From: Endomychus coccineus
Lineage: Eukaryota; Arthropoda; Insecta; Coleoptera; Endomychidae
NCBI GenBank assembly: GCA_958510875.1
Contig: CAUEHT010000002.1
Coordinates: 682,001 to 746,000 of the forward strand
Reading direction: 5' to 3'
DNA: 64,000 nt
A program made the position numbers and the translations under genes. Within the stretch, counting starts at the first letter, position 1. Every line of letters starts with the position of its first letter. The notes under the pieces were generated by a model. That model made no database searches. It was given only the letters and a program-made list of their open reading frames with translations, and had not been told where the DNA came from. Shown in pieces: positions 11,079 through 21,550 of the stretch.

Positions 11079-11240
11079 TGTATGATCATATTTTAATATT
11101 TTGATAGTTAGCCTTGAGAGTTTGACAGTAATAATTTAATTAATTTTAATAAGCACCAGGTTTTTACGTATGTCAATGCATCATATCTACTGAACAGTTT
11201 TTCATTAAAAAATAGAACAAGCAAGGAATACATTCCTACA
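11079..11240 (+). repeat. Third BEL LTR copy (duplicated 3' LTR)
   Basis: 162 bp, starts TGTATGATCA and ends CATTCCTACA. Its first bases match the 5' LTR better than the immediate 3' LTR, so the TGTACC start of the 3' LTR probably arose after the duplication. Confidence 0.88.
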
Positions 11241-11317
11241 ATAAACAATGATATTAATTATAAAATATAGAGAAAAAAATTACTGTAAAACCTTCACTAT
11301 TATATGTTACACCTGTA

Positions 11318-11949
11318 TGAATTTAATGGAATAAAAAAAATGTGATAAGAATAAATATTTAGTATATCATTATATCATTTCATAACGAAAACTGGAATGG
11401 AGATTTCCTTTTCTGATTCCCTTGCTCTGAGACTTTTTTTTTAAACAAAATTTACCAATTTTTCACTCTCCGGGTGGATTGTTTGGGAAACTGATAGCAG
11501 ATTCGTGATCAGCGACTCAAAAAACCCATAAAATGACTTGCAACATGCTCATATTGCCTAAATTTGAAATTTTCTCATACCAGATTTTCCACAGGTCTTT
11601 GAATTTTCCCTCGATTTCTACTTCTTGTCATGAAAAATATCTTTATTCAACTTGCGAGTTCAATTCGACAACGCTGAAAAAATCATCGACCCCGAAAAAT
11701 TACAAGGGGGCACTTTCAATCATCAATTTTCATTTTTACTATTATCACAAATTTTTTTCGAACGGTTGTTGAAAAAATGGTTAAATTCGAGTTTTGGGAG
11801 TGTTGGGGGGGGGGGGCTGGTCACTTTGCTTGCTAGTCACGAATGACCTAGGGATCTCATAGAAGCGGGGGCAGGAAAAGAATTTTTGATTCAATCTCCT
11901 ATAAAAAACTTTTTCAGTCGATCAATTTCCCCGCTTGATTGACTGAACT
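11318..11949. repeat. Foldback right arm, second copy
   Basis: Tandem-duplication copy of 9240-9855, including the poly-G tract at about 11804-11817 and the CACTTTGCTTGCTAG segment that is missing from copy 1. Confidence 0.8.
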
Positions 11950-12016
11950 ATAATATATACTCGATGAGATGGTAACAAACTCAACGCAATGATAATCATA
12001 ATAAAGATAAACTTAC

Positions 12017-12164
12017 TTATATAAAGCTCGCAACCCGATGCTGGTGAAAAAGAAGAACCATCCATACTCGGACCAACTATTAACTGTCCATTGCGTTTTT
12101 TCAACTCTCTATTCCCATGTTGTAGAAATATTCGTAAGTAGTCACTCACTTTGAAGGATGCCAT
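12017..12164 (-). CDS. Possible first coding exon, product unknown (copy 2)
   Basis: Duplicate of 9923-10070 with no amino-acid difference and the same consensus splice donor. The identity could simply reflect a recent tandem duplication, so it is weak evidence for coding. Confidence 0.35.
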
Positions 12165-12783
12165 AGCGGAAAATATCCAATAGAATCTATCCACCTTCCT
12201 TCGACCGAGCAACTAGTAATACAATAGCTCACATCATTGACGACATGTTCCTAATATAGAGAAACTCATGAACACAGATTGTACTGTCAGAACACAGAAC
12301 AAACGGATGTGGAGAGGAAAGAGATGCTTGATGTGAACAGTTATCTAGAAAGTACAGTTATCACTTATCACATGTATCCATTTTCTCTAGGATAATATTA
12401 AATATCCGTGAACAACAAGATTACAAAAATACAAAATAACAGACTCCAAAGGAATGAAAGTGATCAGTATCTCAACGTCCTAAGCATTCAAGATGAAGAA
12501 ATAAAAATCAAAGTTACACCAAAATCAGTTGTAATAGATCTACTGGCGAATACGATTATTCCGTGAAAACGATTCGTTATCCAAATATACAATATTCAGT
12601 TTTTAAGATGGTATAAAAAGAATAATGAAGTAGTGAATCTCAGTCACATAACCTCAGTTTAATTGAAATCACAAATGAATAAATTCGAGACACTAGTGAC
12701 ATTTGGTTAGAACAATTAATCATTACAAACATACAAATGTTCGTTCACACAAGAGCTCAGTTGTCAATTCCACGCAAAGTAAA

Positions 12784-12945
12784 TTCCACAAAATGCCAAA
12801 AGTAGATGTACTAGGCCGGTTCGCGACCAAATCGACCTTTTTTGCATGTAAATCTCCATAAGGAAATCTAAGATCCATTTTAGCGAAAGCTGTACATTCC
12901 AAGGTCATCCACAATCGCGCATGCGCAGTCATAGAAGTATATGAT
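12784..12945. repeat. GCGCATGCGC repeat block, copy 2
   Basis: Same block as 10690-10850. Here it is followed directly by TATGG-rich repeats and tRNA-like units, the same succession as at 62118-62680. Confidence 0.75.
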
Positions 12946-12954
12946 TCACCAATC

Positions 12955-13150
12955 GATGGTCTATGGTCTGGTTATCTATGGTACACCCAACTATGGTCTA
13001 TGGTTCATCAATCGATGGACAGGTAGGCTATGGTTTGCTCCGAAATTCAGACACATGTCTGAAAGGTAGGCTATGGTTTGGTGATCTATGATTCTCTCAA
13101 GTATGGTCTGGCCAATCTATGTTTCTCCAAACTGCAGTCTGTGAACTAGT
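12955..13150. repeat. TATGG-rich degenerate repeats
   Basis: Many irregular repeats of CTATGGT(C/T)TGG and ATCAATCGATGG, ending in CTGTGAACTAGTCATCTGT. The same motifs occur at 62257-62455. Confidence 0.7.
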
Positions 13151-13690
13151 CATCTGTATACTCGTATTCTACTGGAATGAGTTTTGTCCTACACACCAGA
13201 TTCGAACCTGGGAAATTAATTCTAAAGTCAACGTCTTAACCGCCCAGCTATGGAGGACTTGAATTCATCATTTTTAATGTAGTATATAACCTGAGTCACT
13301 TCTACCGAGATGGATTTTGTCCTACACATCAGATTCGGACTCGGAAAATTAATTCCAAAGTTAGGTGGCTTAACCGCCCAGCTATGGAGGACTTGAATTA
13401 ATTGATTTTAATGTAGTATATAACCTGAGTCACTTCTACTGAAATGAATTTTATCCTACACCAGATTCGAACCCGAGAAATAAATTCCAAAGTCAACGCC
13501 TCATCCGCTTAGCTATGAAGGAGAATAAGTAATTTTAATGTAGTAAATATAATCTGAGTCAACTCTACTCGAATGAATTTTGTCCTACAGACACCAGATT
13601 CGAACCCGGGAAATAAATTCCAAAGTTAGGCGCCTTAACCGCTCAGCTGTGAAGGACATGATAACAATCGATTTCAATGTAGTAGATATA
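13151..13690 (-). repeat. Four tandem tRNA-like units (SINE-like)
   Basis: Four units about 125 bp apart each contain, on the minus strand, a pol III A-box-like TAGCTGGGCGGTTAA and a B-box-like GGTTCGAATCTGG. Cores lie at about 13187-13256, 13315-13390, 13455-13522 and 13585-13655. Acceptor stems do not pair properly and the anticodon arm is degenerate, so these are tRNA-derived repeats rather than functional tRNA genes. Two further units occur at 62455-62680. Confidence 0.65.
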
Positions 13691-13859
13691 ACTCCGATGC
13701 ACCTTAGGTTTGTCACGTAAAAGGTGTTCCTTGATTGGTGATTGTTTCATCTTGATTATATGTGAAGGTGAGCCTAACCTCATCCATGATAATTTTAGAT
13801 CGAATATATGTGATTTTTGTGTCACACAATCAGTTTGAAAGTTGAAAATAGTAATTCTG
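13691..13859. other. Short unassigned stretch
   Basis: Between the tRNA-like units and the CACGTG repeats. No gene or repeat recognised. Confidence 0.4.
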
Positions 13860-14035
13860 AACACGTGCTTCAATATTCAGACATGTGCTTCAATATTCAG
13901 ACACGTGCTTCAACATTCAGACACGTGTTCGGACACATGCTTCAATATTCAGACACGTGTTCGGACACATGCTTCAACATTCAGACACGTGTTCAGGCAC
14001 ATGCTTCAACATTCAGACACGTGCTTCAACAGACG
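13860..14035. repeat. CACGTG minisatellite
   Basis: About eight irregular copies of a 22-24 bp unit such as TTCAGACACGTGCTTCAATA, some carrying an extra GTTCGGACACATG. Each holds the palindrome CACGTG or its variant. The window ends in a related array from about 63915. Confidence 0.85.
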
Positions 14036-14194
14036 GTGACGTAATCATCGTTTAGGAACTATGATGGTCGGATAAGGAATAAAATTCGAATACTAATGAT
14101 CATATGAATATCTTCATTGGCGATCTACACTATTTTTCTTTGCAGACGGATGAAGATTTTTCACAAACTTCATACGTTGAAGCGGTTATATATG

Positions 14195-14318
<124 letters not shown>

Positions 14319-14326
14319 TTTAAAAA

Positions 14327-14388
14327 GAATTTTTATTTCATTTTATTTTAAGTATATATACGAACCAATATACCAAGAAAGCGTACCA

Positions 14389-14450
<62 letters not shown>

Positions 14451-14510
14451 ATTGGTACGCTTTCTTGGTATATTGGTTCGTATATATACTTGAAATAAAA
14501 TGAAATAAAA

Positions 14511-14515
<5 letters not shown>
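14327..14515. repeat. Palindrome with (AT)n centre
   Basis: A left arm of about 73 bp (14327-14399), containing ACCAATATACCAAGAAAGCG, is repeated as its reverse complement at 14441-14515 with almost no mismatch. The loop is an (AT)n run (about 14395-14442). Two more (AT)n runs flank the arms. The DNA or RNA could fold into a hairpin of more than 70 bp. Confidence 0.88.

Positions 14516-14553
<38 letters not shown>
14515..14553. repeat. (AT)n microsatellite
   Basis: About 19 AT/TA dinucleotides directly right of the palindrome. Confidence 0.9.
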
Positions 14554-14555
<2 letters not shown>

Positions 14556-15352
14556 ATGCACGGTATGTTGTCGCCTCCGGTACATGGAAAAGGCGACCTC
14601 GCCTCCGGGTCTTCTAATCAAGTTACATTGACAAAAAAATTATATATGGGGTGTTGAAATGATGAGTAATTCGAATTCCTTGAGAGGGGAAATGATTTTC
14701 AAATTTTTGAAGTGTCATATATGAGGAGCACAGAGTGTATCATGTGACCTTCGAGAACATTATATATGCGTACACCTTATGGTCGTTGCTGCCTCCGACA
14801 GTGTTGCCACATTATCGGAGGTCATATCGATATGTTTTTATCTGTGTGCTGGGTTTTTAATATATGTACCCACAGTTTACCTTATATTATTCTCAACGAC
14901 TGAAACGCTTTTGATTTCAGCAAAGTTAATCAATGTATATTGGTTGGTAACTGTGGACTTGTGATTTTCTTTCCGATTTATATACAGGAATTTCTTTGTT
15001 AACTTAGAGGGAATTCACCCTCACTCATACACATATTTAATAATCAAGAAGAGAACATGAGCTAAACTGTAAGTACAATATCGTCCAAAATAGCCTGATA
15101 TTCCCCAGGAATTATGCTTGGGATGGGAAATCATATTAATTATAACAGTTTAAGAAATGTGAACTGAGGATAAGTTTTTTAGACAAGTATCAAGGCCCGT
15201 AACTTTTATTGGGACATTGTACAGTACGTATACTGAAAAAATTAAGACGTTACAAACATCTTGTAACATATTATTGAAATACATACAACTCTTATCGGCT
15301 TCGTTTGTTTTTACACTCCAGAATTTCATCAGTTAATTTATAAAATCATTTT
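14554..15352. other. Unassigned stretch with GCCTCCG motifs
   Basis: No gene seen. Near 14570-14610 and 14790-14825 the motif GTCGCCTCCGG and its reverse complement recur. The same motif is scattered through the palindrome at 31266-32620, suggesting a related repeat family. Confidence 0.4.
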
Positions 15353-16545
15353 AGTCCAGTCAAATTAAACATTTAGGGTCACAAAAACGGATAAATGGAT
15401 CAACTTCGGGATTTAAGTAGGTAAAAGCCTGTAGAATTGAATGATCCATTCTTTACATTTCCAAGTTTTCGGAAAATTATGGAAAATTAGGGAAAACTTT
15501 TTTTTCATTTTTTTTGCTCTAGCGGCTAAAGTAATTGAGATGGAGAAAAAAGTTCCTCGAAAAGTTTCAGCTCGTCTTTTTTTCTACAAAAAGGTCTCCA
15601 CAACTATTTGTCTAACGCAAGCCGTTCAATAGATAAATCGTGTTTTCCATTTGTAGTTTTGAGCTGCTCCGAAATGCGCGGCAAATGAGTATTCTCCGGA
15701 AATATCATGTGACTGGGCGCATCGATTGATAATCATTAGTACTAACAGGTGCTAAAAAAAATGAAAATAATGTAAAATTTAGAAAAAAGTCTAAGCTTTA
15801 AATTAGAACTAATCAAAAATTTATAAAAAATTTTACCACGGAGAAAAAAAGTGTTGGAAGATGACTTAGTAAACTTTGTACAGGTGACCCACAGATTTAT
15901 TTATATCTTCGCCGAGAGACGATAGAATGATAATTCCCTCTGCTAATATATCCTTAAGTAATGGTTTATTAATCCAATTAACATTCTAATGCAATTTCTT
16001 TTACTGGAAAAATATGCCTTGGAGTCAAAGTTGAAGGTATATTCTACCTCGATCAGTAACCACCAAATTTTGGAGCACAATTCGTTATATCTTAATTAAT
16101 GATAATAGCACAGTCTTAATTTTTGGAATGTAAGTACACAAAATCATATTCTTTTAAATGGTTGTGGAGTTTTTCAAATGGTTGGTACACTTCTTAAATA
16201 TTTCTACATTATTCATACACGTTCATAAAATGCACCATTTTACAGTAATACATACATAACTTATTTGTTTCTTGATATTTTTTGATGAAATTTTCACAAA
16301 ATATACATTATATTACACGGAATTAATCTCATGCAGTGAACAAGCGCCTACAGGTAAGGGAGAAATAAGTGCGTGTCGCGTCAGCCTTGCGCAGTCGAAC
16401 GTACGTACTTTCCTAAAAGTATCGAGCGCATAAGAATATGCTTATTTCTATTTGTAACGTTTCGGAGCATCATTTCAGAGCTTCTTTCAAAAATTCATTA
16501 TAAAAGCCGGCTGATAAGTCATTTGACGCAAACTTTGCAAAACAA
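15353..16545. repeat. Left long inverted arm
   Basis: Aligns with the reverse complement of 19130-20366 across landmarks such as AAATGGATCAACTTCGGGAT, GCGGCTAAAGTAATTGAGAT and GGGCGCATCGATTGATAATC. It continues directly into the PIN-like gene. Confidence 0.85.
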
Positions 16546-18529
16546 CAATATCATTGTTAAACAGGCTGAAGATGATGCTGATTTGATGATCGTTAAAACG
16601 GCCCTCGAAGCAGTGGCGGAACTACAATGCGCGGGACCTCGCAACGCGGGGGGCCCAGAGCAATAGGGGCCTAAATGCATCATGAAAAGAGTGAAACATT
16701 CTCGAAACTGATAACCGACTTCACTAGCAAGCGCAAAAGAAACAAACAATTCTAATACAAAACATTTTAAAACCCTTAGCAAGTATTGCAACCTCCCACA
16801 TCTGTTTGTCATTACTTTGTTTTGACGCACTGACTCGACTGCCAGAAAACAAAGAAAAAGGACCCTCTCTGACACTCTTCAGAGCACTTGTCGAAAATTG
16901 TTTGGGTAGGTTGATCAGTGACAGTGTTACGTCGCTAATTAACGCCACTATATATTATTTTATATTATTTAATTATGTATGTACTTCCCAAATTTACAAC
17001 CGTCTCGTCACCGTCTCATCCCCTCCGGTAGGTACGTTCATTTGTTTCATGTTTTCAGAACTATACAAACCCAAATATTTATTATTTATGATACCTTTCC
17101 AGATGTTATTTATGACCATTTCTTGGCGCATCGACAATTCGAGTTTTTCCATTTGAAGTATTTGAACCTTTCTTCTTACCATTCCTCATTAATAGCATGT
17201 TTTCCACCACTTCCTTCCTGTCACCAATAAAAACCTACCAATGTGTAAGCTCCACCCTCTTCTACTTTTCTATTAGATTCTAAGTTTGTTAATTTTAAGA
17301 TACCTATATCTTGTGAATGTGTGGGTAACTTTGAAATTTGCATTCAACTCGAATTCGTTACAAAATATTAAATAAATATTAAGTGTGAACTGTGAAAGTA
17401 GGTAAGTTATAGTTTCAGCTTTATTTTTTAATTCAAATATGGAAATAAAAGATGTGATTAGAGATTTTGCAAATTTGAAATCCAGGAGGACGGATTTCAA
17501 ATTTTAAATATATTTTCTTTTGTTAATTTTTAATTGTTAATAATGCAATTTTGTTCCTTTTTGTTATTTTTTAATAAAAATATCAATAAAAATTTGTGTT
17601 TCTTTTGTAGTAGGGGCCCGAATAATATTTTGCGGGGGGGCCAAAAAATTGAAGTTCCGCCACTGCAAACAAGCAGTTATAGTATCAGAAGGCACAGATG
17701 TCTTGGTTTTAATGATAGATCTTACACCAAAAACCAAGAAAACATAGTTCCTTAAACTAGGTAAATTAAATAAGGAGAATAAGATCTATACTTCTGAGAG
17801 CATAGATAAATATCCATTCTGTAAAGAAAATGTTCATTTTTTACATGCAATGACTGGGTGCGATACCATCTCGTGCTTCTTCAGTAAAGGCAAGAAGAGT
17901 ATTTTCAACCACTTTGAAAAAAATAATCATGAAGAGTTTCAAAATGCAATTCAAGCCTTTTATGTCGACGATGCAGAAAAGAAAGATATTTTTAACAACG
18001 GGATCAAACTTATGTTACACATATACAAAGCTCCGATAGGAGTTACTTGCATGAATGAACTTAGGTTTGTTATGTTTTCTAAAGCTGTAAGAAAACAAAA
18101 AGCTGTAAATTTATCATCCCTTCCCCCAACTGCGAACGTTTCTCAACAGCATTTTTATAGGGTGTACCATCAAGTACAGAGTTGGTTATCTAGAAAAACG
18201 AGTTCACTAGAATGGGGTTGGAAAAAAGAGAACATCCTTTTACCAATTACTATGACAAAAGCCGCTGCCCCGCAAGAAATACTGGACATGATTTTTTGCA
18301 ACTGCAAAACCGGCTGTTAAAAAGCTTGCGGTTGTAGAAAATCCGGGCTATCTTGCACTTCTGCATGCGGATCTTGCCAAGAGGGAAAGTGCACTAATTT
18401 TAAGCATGATGATATAGTACTCTCGGATGAAGAGATGGACATCAGATTATTCCAGACGACATCGAAGAGAATGTTTTCTCTGATGAAATGATTGACAATT
18501 CAAATGATTCAGAATGTGATTCAGAATGA
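16479..18529 (+). pseudogene. Decayed PIN-like nuclease / CXC cysteine-rich protein gene
   Basis: Left part (16479-16610) reads LLSKIHYKSRL...IIVKQAEDDADLMIVKTALE. The right part (from 17674) continues VIVSEGTDVLVLMI, then HFLHAMTGCDTISCFFSKGK, LSSLPPT, a QHFYRVYHQVQSWL block and a cysteine-rich tail (CNCKTGC, ACGCRKSGLSCTSACGSCQEGKC). Acidic DAD/D.DV residues followed by GCDT and a CXC tail match a widespread, poorly characterised animal family with a FEN/PIN-like fold. Lesions: a 1055-bp hAT-like insertion after the TALE codons, in-frame stops at 17745 (TAG) and 18318 (TAA), and a frameshift near 18440. An acceptor TTTCAG lies just before 16479. It resides within a long inverted-repeat element. 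Family placement is from memory of motifs. Confidence 0.7.
16611..17665. mobile_element. hAT-like non-autonomous transposon (1055 bp)
   Basis: Perfect 13-bp terminal inverted repeats CAGTGGCGGAACT and AGTTCCGCCACTG, with subterminal GGGGCC motifs at both ends, in the style of hAT elements. The flanking 8-mers are CCTCGAAG (16603-16610) and CAAACAAG (17666-17673), which match at only four of eight positions. Removing the element plus eight bases restores the host gene frame exactly, as an 8-bp target duplication would. No transposase frame is visible inside; the interior has only short open frames. Confidence 0.8.
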
Positions 18530-18889
18530 AAATTAATTAATAAACATATATTTTTTGTATCTTTCCCAATTAAAATTCTTATATTTTATTTGTAACCTTT
18601 CCTGAAACTGTAACACGTAAGAAAAACGATTACCACATATAACTTTCAGATTTTTTTTTTCAGTTTTACACAATACTGAACTCAGGTTTCATTCCACTAG
18701 GGTAATCGAGTATTTTTTAATATTATTCCGTTAAATTAGATAGAAATCAAGCTTTACATTCTTGAAAATACGAAATTTTCACACTGTCTAAAAGTTACAA
18801 GAGGTTTATGTTACTTACATAACCTCGAAATGGTGTGAAATATTAAAAAATTTATTCAGACATTTTTTGTGGAGAAAAAGACGATCTAT
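18530..18889. other. AT-rich spacer inside the inverted-repeat element
   Basis: No gene recognised. It lies between the PIN/CXC pseudogene and the extra end copy. Confidence 0.4.
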
Positions 18890-19111
18890 AACTTTTTTTG
18901 GAAACTTTTTTCCCTATCTCAATTACTTTAGCCGCTAGAGCAAAAAAAATGATAATGAAAAAGTTTTCCCTAATTTTCCACAATTTTCCGAAAACTTGGA
19001 AATGTAAAGAATGGATCATTTGATTCTACAGGCTTTTACCTACTTAAATCCCGAAGTTGATCCATTTATCTGTTTTTGTGACCCTAAATGTTTAATTTGA
19101 CTGGACTATTA
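18890..19111. repeat. Extra copy of the element end inside the right arm
   Basis: Same orientation as 20160-20366 and, by its ATTTAGGGTCAC stretch, closer to the left end (15353-15560) than to the right end. It ends in TTGACTGGACTA, like the outer terminus, so it may mark a nested or rearranged insertion. Confidence 0.75.
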
Positions 19112-19129
19112 GTGGGCAATCTTTTTTGT

Positions 19130-20366
19130 TGTTGCAAAGCTTGCGTCAAATGACTTATCAGCCGGCTTTTATTATGGATGTTTGAAAGAAGCTCTGAAAT
19201 GATGCTCCGAAACGTTACAAACAGAAATAAGCATGTGCTTATGCGCTCGATACTTTTAGGAAAGTACGTACGTTCGACTGCGCAAGGCTGACGCGACACG
19301 CACTTGATTTTTTACCTGACGTTTACGCACATCCCTTGTTTCTCCCTTATCAGTAGGCGCTTGTTCAATGCATGGGATCAATTCCGTGTAATATAATGTA
19401 TATTTTGTGAAAATTTCATTAAAAAATATTAAGAAACAAATAAGTTATGTATGTATTACTGTAAAATGGTGCATTTTATGAGCGTGTATGAATAATGTAG
19501 AAATATTTAAGAAGTGTACGAACCATTTGAAAAACTCCAATACCATTTAAAAGAATATGATTTTGTGTACTTACGTTCCAAAAATTAGGACTGTTCTATT
19601 GTTATTAATTAAGATATAACGAATTGTGCTCCAAAATTTGGAGGTTACTGATCGAGGTAGAATATACCTTCAATTTTGACTCCAAGGCATATTTTTCCAG
19701 TAAAAGGAATTGCATTAGAATGTTAATTGGATTGATATATCATTACTTAAGAATATATTAGCAAAGGGAATTATCATTCTAACGTCTCTCGGCGAAGATA
19801 TAAGTAAAACTGTGGGTCACCTGTACAAAGTTTACCAAGTCATCTTCCAACACTTTTTTCTCTATGGTAAAATTTTCATAAATTTTCTGATTAGTTCTAC
19901 ATTAAAGCTTAGACTTTTCTCTACATTTTACATTATTTTCATTTTTTTTAGTGCCTGTTAGTACTAATGATTATCAATCGATGCGCCCAGTCACACGATA
20001 TTTCCGGAGAATTCTTATTTGTCGCGCATTTCGGAGCAGCTCAAAACTACAAATGGAAAACACGATTTATCTATTGAACGGCTTGCGTTGGACAAATAAT
20101 TGTAGAGACCTTTTTTGTAGAAAAAAAGACGACCCAAAACTTATTGAGAAACTTCTTTCTCCATCTCAATTACTTTAGCCGCTAGAGCAAAAAAAATTAA
20201 AAAAAAAAAGTTTTCCCTAATTTTCCATGATTTTCCGAAAACTTGGAAATGTATAGAATGGATCATTCAATTCTACAGGCTTTTACCTACTTAAATCCCG
20301 AAGTTGATCCATTTATCTGTTTTTGCAAGGTTTTCCCAATATTTTGTCTTCATTGACTGGACTATT
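19130..20366. repeat. Right long inverted arm
   Basis: Inverse of 15353-16545. Its inner end still carries the first part of the gene-like frame (minus strand, about 19130-19299) and then breaks off into the extra end copy. Confidence 0.85.
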
Positions 20367-20722
20367 TTTAGATTCGTGGATATATTCTTTTTATCGTTCG
20401 TCAAACAGGTCTTCACAGTTTTCCTTAACTCAAAGAACAATTTATAGTCTGATGCTGAGTTAGTTCTTTTGAATTGCTTTTCAGCTGCCTTTCTCTCAAA
20501 GATTCATTTTGTAAACATTTTGTAATTCATTTGCGATATGAAGATGGCACAATGAGCTTTTTAGAGACCAAATAGTCTCTGATTTCATTGATAGTATCAT
20601 GAAACTGTGACACAGTCGTCTACATTCATTTATTTTAAGATACTGCTATCTTCTTGATAATAATACTGATATACTAATATTGTTCTATTGATAGCTTTAC
20701 AATTAGCATTCAGAACAGAAAA

Positions 20723-21022
20723 TCATATATTAATGCCTGGTGGTTCATTGGACGTACGGCTACTTCTTGAGCCCTCTGGTACCAGTAGAGTTCGAAGAAT
20801 ATCTTCACGTACGCCAATTTTAAAGGAACAAGTATATTTGTTATCAGTCAGTTTAATGAATGTATAATATCGTTGATATTGAATTGGTATTTTAAATAAT
20901 TCAAGATCAACAGTTATACCTGATTCAAATCGATAAACGCGAATCCACTGACGACTGGCATGTAGTTTAAGATCGAGTTTTTGTTGGAAAGTAATTATAG
21001 GTTGAGTAGGTCTCAGAATTAC
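20723..21022 (-). CDS. Unrecognised coding fragment (~99 codons, no start codon)
   Basis: On the minus strand an open frame runs from VILRPTQPIITFQQKLDLKL through RQWIRVYRFESGITVDLELF to a stop at 20723. Its composition is protein-like (few low-complexity runs, balanced charges). It has no ATG: directly upstream is TTTAG, which could be a splice acceptor or the trace of a frameshift. An overlapping frame just upstream starts MESAQRPVPWVETYSSAL (ATG at about 21077). I do not recognise either. Options are an exon, a transposon or viral remnant, or part of the neighbouring gene's 3' region. Confidence 0.4.
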   Translation of the reverse strand, partial: VILRPTQPIITFQQKLDLKLHASRQWIRVYRFESGITVDLELFKIPIQYQRYYTFIKLTDNKYTCSFKIGVREDILRTLLVPEGSRSSRTSNEPPGINI

Positions 21023-21368
21023 CTAAAGCTGAGGAATAAGTTTCAACCCATGGAACTGGACGTTGCGCACTTTCCATGTTTTGCTTGAAATTTTTTATTT
21101 TTTTTTTACTTGTAGGGCGAGCTGTCGCGTTATCAACAGTGACCGCGATAGTCGAGAGGTTGCTGCAGTTGGCTTCCCAACATCAGTTAATTTCACATTT
21201 TCGATTGTTTATGTAGTTTTCATGAATATAAAAGTAAACTCAGTTTCTTTAATACATCAAAGTTAATATAAAGTGTGTAGAACAAAAGTAAGCTTTCGAA
21301 TATAAAAATTGTACATCTTGAAAAAAAGAAAAACTAAAAAGGTATCACAGGAAAAAATGTTTGAGTAA

Positions 21369-21550
21369 CTAATTTTCATTTGAACTTTTGATTATTAGGT
21401 GTTGCAATTTCGATTTTACGACCGGAACGGTTCGATTTAAATTTTCCTTCTTTATAATTTTTCTTATTTTTTCGCCTGATGGATATATTTTTTCTTTTAT
21501 ATATGAACCGAATTCTCTCTCTAAAGCATCAACTTCAGCAGCGGTCCATC
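21369..21550 (-). CDS. C-terminal exon of the recombinase-like gene
   Basis: After acceptor ACAATAATTTTAG, the exon reads WTAAEVDALEREFGSYIKEK, then KLQHLIIKSSNEN and a stop at 21369. In related zinc-finger/recombinase proteins the C-terminus has the same W(T/S)..E..A(V/L)...F...I pattern, with an SANT/Myb-like look. It joins in phase to 23099 across a ~1.55-kb intron. An alternative end is a stop at 23049 if that intron is retained. Confidence 0.6.

Larger units (their letters stand above)
10861..12954. repeat. Tandem duplication, copy 2 (2094 bp)
   Basis: Near-identical to 8809-10860. It is longer mainly because it keeps 28 bases of integrase C-terminus and 17 bases beside the poly-G tract that copy 1 lacks. 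It therefore preserves the older state of both sites. Confidence 0.9.
15353..20366. mobile_element. Candidate DNA transposon with long inverted repeats carrying a PIN/CXC gene
   Basis: The two ends read TA-GTCCAGTCAA and TTGACTGGAC-TA, an inverted pair flanked by TA. Inside, about 1.19 kb at the left (15353-16545) is repeated in inverse orientation at the right (19130-20366), both including a stretch reading MSRQPCAVERTYFPKSIERI. An extra copy of the outermost ~220 bp lies at 18890-19111. Between the arms is a decayed PIN-like/CXC gene. A TA target site and inverted termini would fit a cut-and-paste element, but no transposase is visible. An inverted segmental duplication is the alternative. 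Confidence 0.5.

Noticed and set aside
13185..13660. Functional tRNA genes
   Set aside because: A and B boxes are present but acceptor and anticodon stems do not pair, and the units are tandem and diverged.
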